Shown in pieces: positions 1 through 7,644 of a DNA stretch of 64,000 nucleotides. A program made the translations under genes and the position numbers. Numbering within the stretch: the first letter of the stretch is position 1; the number at the start of each line of letters is the position of its first letter. The notes below the pieces were generated by a model that was given only the letters and a program-made list of their open reading frames with translations, was not told the origin of the DNA and did not search any database. This DNA is from Scytonema sp. UIC 10036 (GTDB lineage: Bacteria; Cyanobacteriota; Cyanobacteriia; Cyanobacteriales; Nostocaceae): positions 34,927-98,926 of the forward strand of contig NZ_WJFC01000025.1 in assembly GCF_009725235.1 (NCBI RefSeq), written 5' to 3'.

Positions 1-329
1 TAGTAGTATTTGAATATAATATCGTATAATCTAAAGGAAAATCAAGAAGAGTGTGAGCGAACGACTTCTATCGCCTGTCCCTGCTGCTAAAATTCATTGA
101 CTAGTCAATACTCAGCCATTTAGTGAAGATGGCATTACTCAAAGTAGTATCTCGAAATACGACTACTGAAGATATTTTAATGACCCAATATCCAAAAACC
201 CAATAAATTGCTTCTTGCTTCCAATTTTTGCATCCAAGTTGAAGGATTCGCTCGCCACCTACCTCAAGGGTACAACCGCACCCACGTTTTGATATTGATT
301 GTCAGTACTACATTATAAAGAGAACAACA
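1..329. other. Upstream non-coding region
   Basis: No convincing gene is visible. The stretch is AT-rich and must hold the promoter and leader of the SfnB-like gene that starts at 330. I cannot define promoter boxes with confidence. Confidence 0.4.
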
Positions 330-1568
330 ATGAATAAGATTGCCCAAAAAGTTCTAGAACCCACTATCGAGTTCTCTGCTCCTGTGACAGCAAACTCGCC
401 AGAACTCAAACAGCTTTTCGATTTTATTGCTTTAGGGGCTTCAGAACGCGATCGCGATCGTATCCTTCCTTTCGATATTGTCGAATTGCTTCGTCGTTCG
501 CGCTTAGGTGCATTACGAATTCCCGTTGCTGAAGGAGGCGGTGGTAGCACCGTGCGAGAGCTGTTCGAGGTGGTCATTCGCTTGGGGGATGCCGATCCAA
601 ACGTCGCTCACATCCTGCGAAATCATTTCGTCGTCATCGAGCGGATTTTGCGTTCCCAGCGTAGCGAAAGGAATCGTCGATGGATAAAAGCAGTCGTTGA
701 TGGCTCGTTCTTCGGATTTGCTGGAAGTGAATTAGAAGCTAAACGAGCCGGGAGCGGTGAAGTCGTCAATACGAGATTGACACCTGATGACGACGGGTAT
801 CGTCTGCATGGCTCGAAGTACTATAGCACTGGCAGCCTTTATGTAGACTTCATAGCTGTGCGCTTGTTAGCACCCAATGGTACTCCTGCAACAGCGATTG
901 TACCAACCAAACGCGAGGGAGTAGAGCGTATAGATGATTGGGACGGCTTTGGACAAAGGTTAACCGGGACAGGAACGACTACATTTACAAACGTGCGAGT
1001 CGAGGCACATGAAGTCGTGTTTGATACCGATCCAGATAACGATCGCCTGACCTACAACGCTACTGTCCCGCAATTATTCCTAACTGCGATTAACGCAGGT
1101 ATTATTCGCAACGTTCTTCGCGACGCAATAAACCTCGTCCACAAACGACCTAGAACTTTCTACCATGCCACAGCAGAGAGAGCGGCGGACGATCCACTCA
1201 TACAGCAGACAGTCGGACAAATCGCCACCAATGCCTTTGCCGCCGAAGCAATCGTCCTACAAGCTGCCGACGGTCTCGACCAAATCATTGCCACCCGTGC
1301 CAAAGGCGGGGATGAATCAGCAGCTTCCCTAGAAGCTTCTCTGCGGACAACCAAAGCTAAGTTGGTGGTTGACGATCTGACACTGCGCTCGGCTACCTTG
1401 CTATTTGAAGTAGGCGGAGCTTCCACAACAAAGCAAGCCTACAATTTTGACCGCCATTGGCGCAACGCTCGTACCCTGTCCTCACACAACCCTGCGTCCT
1501 TCAAAGCACGAGCGATCGGTAACTACGAAATCAATGGCACACCTCTACCATCAGCAGCATTTTTTTAA
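330..1568 (+). CDS. SfnB/DszC-like acyl-CoA dehydrogenase-fold flavin monooxygenase
   Basis: This 412-residue protein has the acyl-CoA dehydrogenase fold. It begins with a helical N-terminal domain, followed by the middle beta domain around YYSTGSLY (residues 164-171), which in DszC/SfnB-type members lies near the flavin. The C-terminal helical domain ends with a DRHWRNART segment near residue 375, typical of reduced-flavin monooxygenases of this fold rather than true acyl-CoA dehydrogenases. Family knowledge links such proteins to sulfur acquisition from sulfones and to C-S bond oxidation. They use FMNH2 from a separate reductase, which is not seen nearby. A paralogue of the same length lies at 2473-3711, with an NtaA-type monooxygenase remnant between them. 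The cytoplasmic location and exact substrate are inferred. Confidence 0.85.
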   Translation: MNKIAQKVLEPTIEFSAPVTANSPELKQLFDFIALGASERDRDRILPFDIVELLRRSRLGALRIPVAEGGGGSTVRELFEVVIRLGDADPNVAHILRNHFVVIERILRSQRSERNRRWIKAVVDGSFFGFAGSELEAKRAGSGEVVNTRLTPDDDGYRLHGSKYYSTGSLYVDFIAVRLLAPNGTPATAIVPTKREGVERIDDWDGFGQRLTGTGTTTFTNVRVEAHEVVFDTDPDNDRLTYNATVPQLFLTAINAGIIRNVLRDAINLVHKRPRTFYHATAERAADDPLIQQTVGQIATNAFAAEAIVLQAADGLDQIIATRAKGGDESAASLEASLRTTKAKLVVDDLTLRSATLLFEVGGASTTKQAYNFDRHWRNARTLSSHNPASFKARAIGNYEINGTPLPSAAFF

Positions 1569-1692
1569 CCAATTTATCAGCACGGCAGGTGCTTCAACGG
1601 GGGTAACCCCCGCAACGCACTGCCTCGTCCATCTGCTACAGGCTGCGGTTAATTCTTACTGTCATAATACAAAACACAGAATCCTACCGTGA

Positions 1693-2397
1693 GTGCTTTC
1701 GATTCCAATAGAGTCCAACCACAAGCAAAACTATCCAGTCAACCTCTCGTGCTTGTCGATCTCAGTCCTCGAACAAAGCGATCGCCTTGGCATGAAGCAG
1801 GAGACAAACCGCGCTCGCAATTTTGGGCGATCGTCAGATGCAATTGTTATCTTACCTGGTCTTGTCACCGTTATTGGTAGCACGGAAGCTGAAGCAAAGC
1901 GCCGCGAACAAGAACTTTGGGAATTAGTTCCGATAGAATACGGTCTAGGTAGGTTAGCTAATATACTTCAAGTTGAGCCAGAGGTTTTGAAGTTAGACGA
2001 GCTTTTGCCTGAAAATTTGCCACTACCTGTGAATAGCAATCAAACAATGTTTAAAGTGGCGGTTGATGTGGCTAGGCGTGGTAATTTAACTGTGCGCGAG
2101 TTGATAAAAGCTTTGGGTGGTGGAGGAACAATGCATCGCATTATCGTCGCTACACCAGAACAGGTAGCAAATTCCATTGAGGAATGGTTTTTGTCAGGAG
2201 CTGTTGGTGGCTTCAATGTTGTACCAGACGTAATCGCTTCAGGGCTAGAAGTATTCGTCGATTTTGTAGTGCCAGAACTGCGCCGTCGGGGTATTTTTCG
2301 CACTGAGTACACAGGACGGACTTTGCGAGAGCATTATGGGTTGGAACGCCCAGAGAGCCGATATGCTCGTGAAAAACGTCAAGCAATTTTAGCCTAA
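1693..2397 (+). pseudogene. C-terminal remnant of an NtaA/SnaA/DszA-type flavin monooxygenase
   Basis: From about residue 35 the translation matches the C-terminal half of nitrilotriacetate-monooxygenase-type luciferase-like enzymes: FGRSSDAIVILPG, then GSTEAEAKRRE, and a tail with DFVVPELRRRGIFRTEYTG. Intact members have about 440 residues, so the N-terminal half of the barrel, including much of the flavin site, is missing. The first 30 or so residues do not look homologous. A second frame is open from 1689 to 1880, consistent with a frameshift or deletion scar. It lies between two SfnB-like genes, as expected for an organosulfur monooxygenase cassette that has lost a partner. Function is unlikely. 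Confidence 0.75.
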
Positions 2398-2472
2398 ATC
2401 ATATTTTTTGAAAAGCCCTAAGACTAAACTGCTCTCATAAGTTACGAATGTTACACATTGGAGATAGAGATA

Positions 2473-3711
2473 ATGGTTAATAGTCTAGAAAAAGTTTCAA
2501 ATCCCACAATTAAGTTTTCGGCTCCTGTGACAGCAAACTCGCCGGAACTTCAGCAGCTTTTCAATTTTATTGCTCTAGGGGCTGCCAGTCGGGATCGCGA
2601 TCGTGTCCTTCCTTTTGATATAGTCGAACTGATCCGTCATTCTCGTTTAGGTGCATTGCGAATTCCTGTTTCTGAAGGTGGTAGTGGTAGCTCAGCACGC
2701 GAACTGTTCGAGGTTGTCATTCGACTGGGAGAGGCAGATCCAAACGTTGCTCATATTGTACGGAATCATTTCTCTGTAACAGAACGGATTTTGCGTTCTC
2801 AGCGTAGCGAAAGGAATCGTAGATGGCTAAAGGCAGTCGTTGATGGGGCGATTATTGGACTGGCTTCAACCGAACTAGAAGTCAAACGAGCTGGCGGTGG
2901 TGCGGTGGCGAATACAAAGTTGACACCCGATAACGACGGCTATCGTCTAAACGGGACGAAATATTACAGTACTGGTAGCCTTTATGCAGACTTAATTTTT
3001 GTGCGAGTACTAGCACCGGATGATACCGTAGCGATCGCGCTGCTACCTACCAAACGCGAGGGGATTGAGCTTGTGGATGACTGGGACGGCTTCGGACAAA
3101 GGCTGACGGGTACGGGGACGACTACGTTCACAAATGTTCGCGTAGAAACAGATGAAGTATTTTTTGATACAGATAAAGACAAGGATAACTCACCTTACAA
3201 CATTGTCCCACAATTGTTTTTAACAGCAATTAACGCTGGTATTATTCGCAGTGTTTTGGAGGATGCAAAAAAGCTCGTCCATACCCGACCTCGGACTTTC
3301 TACCATTCTACAGCCGAGCGAGCAGCAGATGACCCGCTCTTGCAGCAAACTGTTGGTCAGATTGCTGCCAACGCCTTTGCCGCCGAAGCGATCGTGCTAC
3401 AAGCAGCTGATGCTCTCGATCGCCTTGATGTTGCTCGATCCCAAGGTGAGGACTCTGAAACAGCCGCAGCGTTAGAAGCTTCTTTAAGTGCAGCCAAAGC
3501 AAAATTGATTGTTGATGACCTAACATTACGTTCAGCCACTCTGTTATTTGAAGTGGGTGGGGCTTCAACAACAAAACAAAGCCACAACTTTGATCGTCAT
3601 TGGCGAAACGCACGTACTCTGGCATCGCATAACCCAGCTCATTTCAAAGCCCGTGCGATCGGGGACTACGAAATCAACGGCACACCACTGCCGACAAGAG
3701 GCTTTTTTTAA
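2473..3711 (+). CDS. SfnB/DszC-like flavin monooxygenase, second copy
   Basis: Paralogue of the 330-1568 gene, with the same domain order and the conserved YYSTGSLY and HWRNART segments. I chose the ATG at 2473 over the upstream TTG at 2458 because a GGAGA motif sits 8 bases upstream and because it gives 412 residues, exactly the length of the first copy. The proteins align without large gaps but differ at many positions, so this is an old duplication and the two may differ in substrate. Expected to oxidise an organosulfur compound with FMNH2 and O2 in the cytoplasm. Confidence 0.85.
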   Translation: MVNSLEKVSNPTIKFSAPVTANSPELQQLFNFIALGAASRDRDRVLPFDIVELIRHSRLGALRIPVSEGGSGSSARELFEVVIRLGEADPNVAHIVRNHFSVTERILRSQRSERNRRWLKAVVDGAIIGLASTELEVKRAGGGAVANTKLTPDNDGYRLNGTKYYSTGSLYADLIFVRVLAPDDTVAIALLPTKREGIELVDDWDGFGQRLTGTGTTTFTNVRVETDEVFFDTDKDKDNSPYNIVPQLFLTAINAGIIRSVLEDAKKLVHTRPRTFYHSTAERAADDPLLQQTVGQIAANAFAAEAIVLQAADALDRLDVARSQGEDSETAAALEASLSAAKAKLIVDDLTLRSATLLFEVGGASTTKQSHNFDRHWRNARTLASHNPAHFKARAIGDYEINGTPLPTRGFF

Positions 3712-3871
3712 CCAATTCGGCGGAATTCCCCATCCGCCATTCGATGCGGTGGGGTAGTTCATACAGTCAAGGTCAGATTGCCAACCAGTGTTCTATACTT
3801 AGGTTTTGAAAATCGGTATAATTAGAATGTATTCTAAATTAACTTGTTAAACTTACGCTAGGTAAATAAAA

Positions 3872-4213
3872 GTGAATAATTGGAATATTTTATTAGAAAG
3901 TAGAGCCGATGGCTTTACCACAGCCACCGTCTTAGAAGTTCCTGATTGCCAAATAAGTGATGAAACTAAACAAGGCGCGGTCGAGAAAGTTCAGCAGTTG
4001 TTACAGAAGCGTCTAGCTAAAGCTGAAATAATTCAGATTCCGATGCCGATACAACCAGTTACTTTTCAAAGCCCTCTCATGAAGTTTGCGGGAATTTTTC
4101 AGGACGACCCAGATTTTATGGAAATCATGAAAGAAATAAGAGCCGAGAGGGATTTGGATGATAGTAGTGCCTTTAGAACCGAAAGTAATTGCCGATCTTC
4201 AAGAAGTTGCTGA
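3872..4213 (+). pseudogene. HicB-like/antitoxin-type small protein with altered C-terminus
   Basis: A GTG start gives a protein opening NNWNILLESRADGF, with a middle segment MKFAGIFQDDPDF. This resembles small cyanobacterial HicB-like proteins that often precede a PIN-domain toxin gene. Family resemblance fades after IRAERDLDD, and the last 15 or so residues (TESNCRSSRSC) are read out of frame through a fragment of a sulfonate-binding protein gene (4158-4286). No PIN toxin follows. I infer a recombination junction near 4150 that replaced the native end and the toxin gene. Confidence 0.55.
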
Positions 4214-4286
4214 TTGGATGGTGGAACAAAAAGTAATTCCCAAGCGGATATATGTAGCTTCGGCAGTCTGCCCAGCAACAAATTAG
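4158..4286 (+). pseudogene. C-terminal scrap of an SsuA-type substrate-binding protein
   Basis: A 42-codon frame contains PKVIADLQEVADWMVEQKVI followed by PKRI. It closely resembles the C-terminal helix of the SsuA-like fragment ending at 61067 (VLSGLQRMADTFYELKVIPK) and the same region of the 44275 protein. The rest of the gene is absent. It overlaps the end of the small HicB-like gene in another frame, which marks a junction between unrelated genes. Confidence 0.6.
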
Positions 4287-4395
4287 CAGGGGAACTGGAT
4301 TATAGATGCGAGCCTGAAAACCTTATAACTTGTTAGTATAAACAATTACTTTGATAGAACCAGGTGGGCATTGCCCATCAAAGTTTTCTTGATTG

Positions 4396-4662
4396 TTAAG
4401 TGTTGTCTTTATATACCTGGCTACGATGTCCGATTTCCACAATGCTTATCAATAAAACATTATCAAAAATATCGTATATAATGCGATAATCACCTACTCT
4501 AATTCGATAAGAATTTTCTTTACCTTGTAACTTTTTAACTCCGTTAGGACGTGGTTCTATTGCTAAGTTATCTATTTTGATTTGTATGCGCTCTTGCAAT
4601 TCTTGAGATAGTTTTCTAAACATTTTTCGCGCAGCTTTTGTGAATTTAATTTCGTAATTCAC
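4396..4662 (-). CDS. RelE/ParE-family toxin
   Basis: An 88-residue protein with the RelE/ParE pattern: MNYEIKFTKAARKMFRKL, an NLAIEPRPNGVKKLQG segment, then SYRIRVGDYRIIYDI and a C-terminal IVEIGHRSQVY. RelE-type members cleave mRNA on the ribosome. The basic and aromatic residues (RVGDYRIIY, HRSQVY) are where such residues are expected. Its start overlaps the antitoxin stop by 4 bases, so the two are translationally coupled. A partial copy of its 3' end occurs at 7320-7399. Confidence 0.88.
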   Translation of the reverse strand: MNYEIKFTKAARKMFRKLSQELQERIQIKIDNLAIEPRPNGVKKLQGKENSYRIRVGDYRIIYDIFDNVLLISIVEIGHRSQVYKDNT

Positions 4663-4898
4663 GCTACGTCCTTTTTTCTTTCATCAGCAATTTCCTTTTT
4701 AATTTCATCCCATGCGATAAGACTATTATTTTCCATATCACTTTTAACAGCATTATAGGCTCTTAAATCGTTTTCATCCTCTTCAGCTTCAATTTTTTGT
4801 AGTAATGCGTAAATCTCATCTAAAGTACTATCGTAAGCTTGATTTAGCAGTATGTTGATAGCTTTAATTATTTCTTGTCTTTCGTGTTCTGTTTTCAT
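4659..4898 (-). CDS. Antitoxin partner of the RelE-type toxin
   Basis: A 79-residue acidic protein starting MKTEHERQEIIKAINILLNQ, with a helical middle rich in E and D and the tail AWDEIKKEIADERKKDVA. A GGAGG ribosome-binding site lies 7 bases upstream (4906-4910 on the plus strand). Its length, charge, position before relE and ATGA overlap support an antitoxin that neutralises the toxin and probably autoregulates the pair. I see no clear N-terminal ribbon-helix-helix or Phd motif, so the antitoxin class is open. Confidence 0.8.
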   Translation of the reverse strand: MKTEHERQEIIKAINILLNQAYDSTLDEIYALLQKIEAEEDENDLRAYNAVKSDMENNSLIAWDEIKKEIADERKKDVA

Positions 4899-5009
4899 GT
4901 TTATACCTCCTGAAACTGGAGACTGGGAAAAGGGAAGAAGTTTTAATTCTTGACGGTTCGACTTCGATCTCCGTCAATTCTTGACAAATTATAGCAGTCG
5001 CCAAAGCTG

Positions 5010-5237
5010 TTAGGACAAGTTTGATGCAGGACGGATAGGGGTTTCAAGATGGCTAATAAACGAGAGAATCGAGCTTTTGGATGCTAGCCCAAAATCCTGC
5101 TCAGCAAGTAATGGCAAAATGATACGCTCTATCCCAACCATGCCTCCAACAAAGGCATTGATCGAGATGAGCAAACTGAACTGTGCAAGATTCTCCCGTA
5201 GTCCTAGAACTACAGGTTTGGTTGTTGTATTATTCAT
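5010..5237 (-). pseudogene. N-terminal fragment of an MFS transporter
   Basis: The frame reads ENLAQFSLLISINAFVGGMV, then GIERIILPLLAEQDFGLAS, the first transmembrane helix and loop of a major facilitator superfamily permease. After about residue 60 the sequence loses family character and stops at 75 residues, against about 400 in intact members. Its ATG directly follows the stop of the MBL-fold remnant at 5238, suggesting the two were once an operon. Confidence 0.7.
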
Positions 5238-5354
5238 CTAACGCCCCTGGTTATAGCGTAGGGTGGCTTCCATTTCTGGAGGTTTAGCAGGAATGCCAGT
5301 ACCGATCTTGCTAATAAATTCTTCTTTTTTAACCGTCTCTAGGTTAAAATTTGA
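5238..5354 (-). pseudogene. C-terminal remnant of an MBL-fold metallohydrolase
   Basis: Read on the minus strand this gives LETVKKEEFISKIGTGIPAK, then PPEM, and ends RYNQGR before a TAG stop. This resembles the tail of cyanobacterial metallo-beta-lactamase-fold (persulfide dioxygenase-like) hydrolases. The frame runs up to the edge of the GC-rich repeat at 5351, so arrival of that repeat removed the 5' part. Family assignment rests on about 37 residues and is tentative. Confidence 0.4.
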
Positions 5355-6677
5355 CCTGGCCATGCATCAGTCAGATTATACCGACCCGCCAGTGTACCCA
5401 TTCGGTGTCGTCCCTTGCACGGCTCGCTCGATCCGGGGCAAGACCTCGTTCGCCATGAGATCCATGGAGCGCCGCGCGAGCGCTGGATCGGTCCAGTCAT
5501 GGCCCGTATAGAGCAGGGTACCGAACGCGCCGACCTCTTCGCGGAATTCGAGAATCTGGTCTGCGACGCTCTCCGGAGTTCCCGCTATCACGAGACGCTC
5601 GATGCACCGCCGGGTCGTGAGCTCGGAATCCGGCTGGTTGGAAAAGTCGCGCATCACGTTCAGCGCGCCGGCCTTCGCAAGCTTCGTCCGCATGACGTGG
5701 AAGTAGAAGCCGTGGGCACCGTCCTCGCCATACGCATAGCGACGCGCCGTAATCTCGTCATCGGCCACAAAGACGCTGCGCGCCACGCGCCACCCAGAGG
5801 GATCGACGGAGAGGCCCGCCGAGCGTCGGCCTTCCAGGTAGCTCTGGATCTGCGCACGGACGACATACGCACCCACGTAGGTCGCCGAGATTCCAGTCCA
5901 GCCGCGAGATCCCGCAGCGTGCGGCCCTTGTCCATCCGGCCGGATCGAGGTGATTGCGATCGGCGGATGCGGTCTTTGCAGCGGGCGGACTGCGACGCCC
6001 AGCCCGATCTGCCGATCGAGCGAGCGCTCCGTGGTCGTCTGGTAGAACTCGCCTGCGATCCGGTATGGCGGCTCTTCGCTCCAAATCCGGCACATATGAT
6101 CGAGCGCCTCCTGGGTCTTGCGGTTGCGGTCCGATCCCAGGTCTCCGATGGCCTCCGCGTCGCCGCGAACGCCCGGTCCCACTCCCAGCACGAGCCGACC
6201 ATGCACCAGGTGGTCAACCATCGCGACCTGGGCCGCCGCCATCGCCGGGTGGTAGTTGGCAAGCGGCAGCACGCCGGTGCCGAAGGTGATCGACGGGCAC
6301 GCATCGGCCAGATGCGCGATGAAAGCGAGGCTCGATGCGATCGTCTCGGCCGAGTCTACGAGATGCTCGCCGATGAACGCTTCTCGATAGCCGAGTCGAT
6401 CCGCCAGCACAACCGCTTCGCGGTCCTCGCGGAGAACGTCCGCATAGGGGCGAAGAGGTGGATGGACGGGCTGGATGAAGAATCCGAGCTTCAGAGGGTT
6501 CTGCATGGTGGGTCTCCTCGTTGGTATGGCCATGTTGAATGCAGGCGGTGACGTCGTTTCTCTATTCCCTGGTAAACATGAATTAGCACATGTTCGCGAA
6601 TTATTGTCGCGGCATTATTGTGTGTGACTTAAAGGAAAAGTTTGCCGTTTATTAAAGTATAAGTTTGCCGGATTATG
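5351..6677. repeat. 1327-bp direct repeat, copy 1
   Basis: Nearly identical in sequence and equal in length to 41888-43214, in the same orientation. It holds one complete GC-rich luciferase-like monooxygenase gene plus about 170 bases of its AT-rich upstream flank. Similarity begins abruptly at TTGACCT-GCCATGCATCAG and stops after GCCGGATTATG. The two copies differ by scattered substitutions and have no length change, which indicates recent duplication. Confidence 0.9.
5376..6506 (-). CDS. LLM-class flavin-dependent monooxygenase, copy 1 (GC-rich)
   Basis: A bacterial luciferase-like enzyme of 376 residues from the chosen ATG at 6506, which has a GAGGAG ribosome-binding site 7 bases upstream; an ATG at 6533 lacks one. 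It opens MQNPLKLGFFIQPVHPPLRP and carries GVLPLANYHPAMAAAQVAMV and LVLGVGPGVRGDAEAIG, typical beta-strand and loop segments of the TIM barrel that binds reduced flavin. Family members oxidise organosulfur compounds, aldehydes or other substrates with FMNH2 or F420; the substrate here is unknown. GC content and codon use differ sharply from all neighbours except its twin at 41913-43043, so horizontal acquisition from a GC-rich bacterium is likely. The two proteins differ at about nine positions. Confidence 0.88.
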   Translation of the reverse strand: MQNPLKLGFFIQPVHPPLRPYADVLREDREAVVLADRLGYREAFIGEHLVDSAETIASSLAFIAHLADACPSITFGTGVLPLANYHPAMAAAQVAMVDHLVHGRLVLGVGPGVRGDAEAIGDLGSDRNRKTQEALDHMCRIWSEEPPYRIAGEFYQTTTERSLDRQIGLGVAVRPLQRPHPPIAITSIRPDGQGPHAAGSRGWTGISATYVGAYVVRAQIQSYLEGRRSAGLSVDPSGWRVARSVFVADDEITARRYAYGEDGAHGFYFHVMRTKLAKAGALNVMRDFSNQPDSELTTRRCIERLVIAGTPESVADQILEFREEVGAFGTLLYTGHDWTDPALARRSMDLMANEVLPRIERAVQGTTPNGYTGGSV

Positions 6678-6971
6678 GCTTGAAAGACTTATTTTCCCTT
6701 ATGGCAACGATCGCGGTATTTAATATTAAGTTTGCCGAAAATACAAATTATAGGCATAAACGTACCGTTTGTGTGTTAAAAGGTGGTGATTTTTAATAAT
6801 TTAACTTTTAAAGCCCAAATTAAGACCAGCTATTGATTTCGACGCCAATAAAGTTTTATGACGACGCTTACTATAGCGAACGCCTTAATCAAACCAAAAA
6901 GTCTTACGGAGTAGACGTTTGCTTAAATTTAAAATAGACGACCTACTTGTATTAAGTATAAGTTTGCCTGG
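6583..6971. other. Possible transposon end with repeated AAGTTTGCCG motifs
   Basis: AAGTTTGCC recurs at 6638, 6661, 6728 and 6960. Two of these copies sit in the longer context TATTAA(A)GTATAAGTTTGCC. An outer TGTTCGCGAATTATTGTCGC lies at 6590-6609. A terminal TGT followed by spaced repeats is the layout of Tn7-like ends that bind TnsB. No transposase gene is present. The second repeat copy keeps only the outer part (to 43214). This is inference from pattern, not a recognised element. Confidence 0.3.
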
Positions 6972-6984
6972 GTCAAAATAAAGT

Positions 6985-7264
6985 GAAAGCCTGCCATCAT
7001 TCCAGGTCTTAATAGTTGTTCTGCAGAATCAATCATTAATGTAATTTCACCTTCAATCACATATATAAATTCATCCTGCTTGCTATGTCAATGCCTAAGT
7101 GCTGAACAACTTCCCGGTGAAAGCTGGACTAAATTAACACCAAAGTTCTTGATTCCTGCTGCGTTCCCTACAGCTTGTTTAATGCGCCCAGTTACTCGCG
7201 ATTGAAATTGTTCGGGGTAATTTGAAGTGGTTCTCTGAGGGATATTTTCGGGATTAATTATCAT
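6985..7264 (-). pseudogene. Broken cupin-domain protein gene
   Basis: From ATG at 7264 the frame reads MIINPENIPQRTTSNYPEQF and continues to SPGSCSALRH. It then hits TGA at 7088-7090 where a tryptophan is expected before HSKQDEFIYVIEGEITLMID, a classic cupin motif 1 (H-x-H, E, G). The gene ends after RPGMMAGF by running into the repeat-rich region at 6971. So there is both an internal stop and a lost 3' half. Confidence 0.7.
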
Positions 7265-7319
7265 AATATAAGCAAATTTTTTTATAATAACATCCTCTCT
7301 CCAGGCTTTGTGAGAGGAC

Positions 7320-7399
7320 TGTTGTCTTTATATATCTGGCTACGATGTCCGATTTCCACAATGCTTATCAATAGAACACGATCAAAAATATCATATATG
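7320..7399 (-). repeat. Partial copy of the relE toxin 3' end
   Basis: About 80 bases match 4402-4482, the end of the RelE-type toxin gene, with few differences. The rest of the toxin and the antitoxin are absent. This is either a remnant of a second toxin-antitoxin locus or a duplication product. Confidence 0.75.
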
Positions 7400-7464
7400 C
7401 GAACAAATAAACCGAACTATATTACAAAATGTGAATATATCTGAAATCCTTACCCTTTGGGTAT

Positions 7465-7556
7465 CTCCTTAGGGAGACGCTAAGCGCAAAGCGAACGCTC
7501 CGCGAACGGGATGCCGTAGGCTATTGCCCGCTAGGGCTATACGCCAGTCTCCTACG
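7465..7556. repeat. Dispersed palindromic cyanobacterial repeat
   Basis: An inverted-repeat-rich segment starting TCTCCTTAGGGAGACGC and ending CCAGTCTCCTAC, with internal GCGAACGCTCCGCGAACG. This composition is common in intergenic repeats of filamentous cyanobacteria. Not a gene; an overlapping 73-codon minus-strand frame is a by-product. Confidence 0.5.
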
Positions 7557-7644
7557 AAAGGAAACCTTTCTACAGGGCTGAACTCACCAAAGACAAATGA
7601 CAAATGACGAGCCTCACTAGTTAAGTTTAATTTTGCTGACTTAC

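Noticed and set aside
1447..1692. An 81-codon plus-strand frame at the end of the first SfnB-like gene
   Set aside because: It overlaps the real gene in another frame and then enters intergenic sequence; no family features.
5415..6551. Long plus-strand open frames (378, 111 codons) opposite the GC-rich monooxygenase, and similar ones at 41952-43088
   Set aside because: Antisense frames in GC-rich coding DNA are expected to stay open; the translations are Arg/Ala-rich with no family features, while the minus-strand protein is a clear luciferase-like enzyme.
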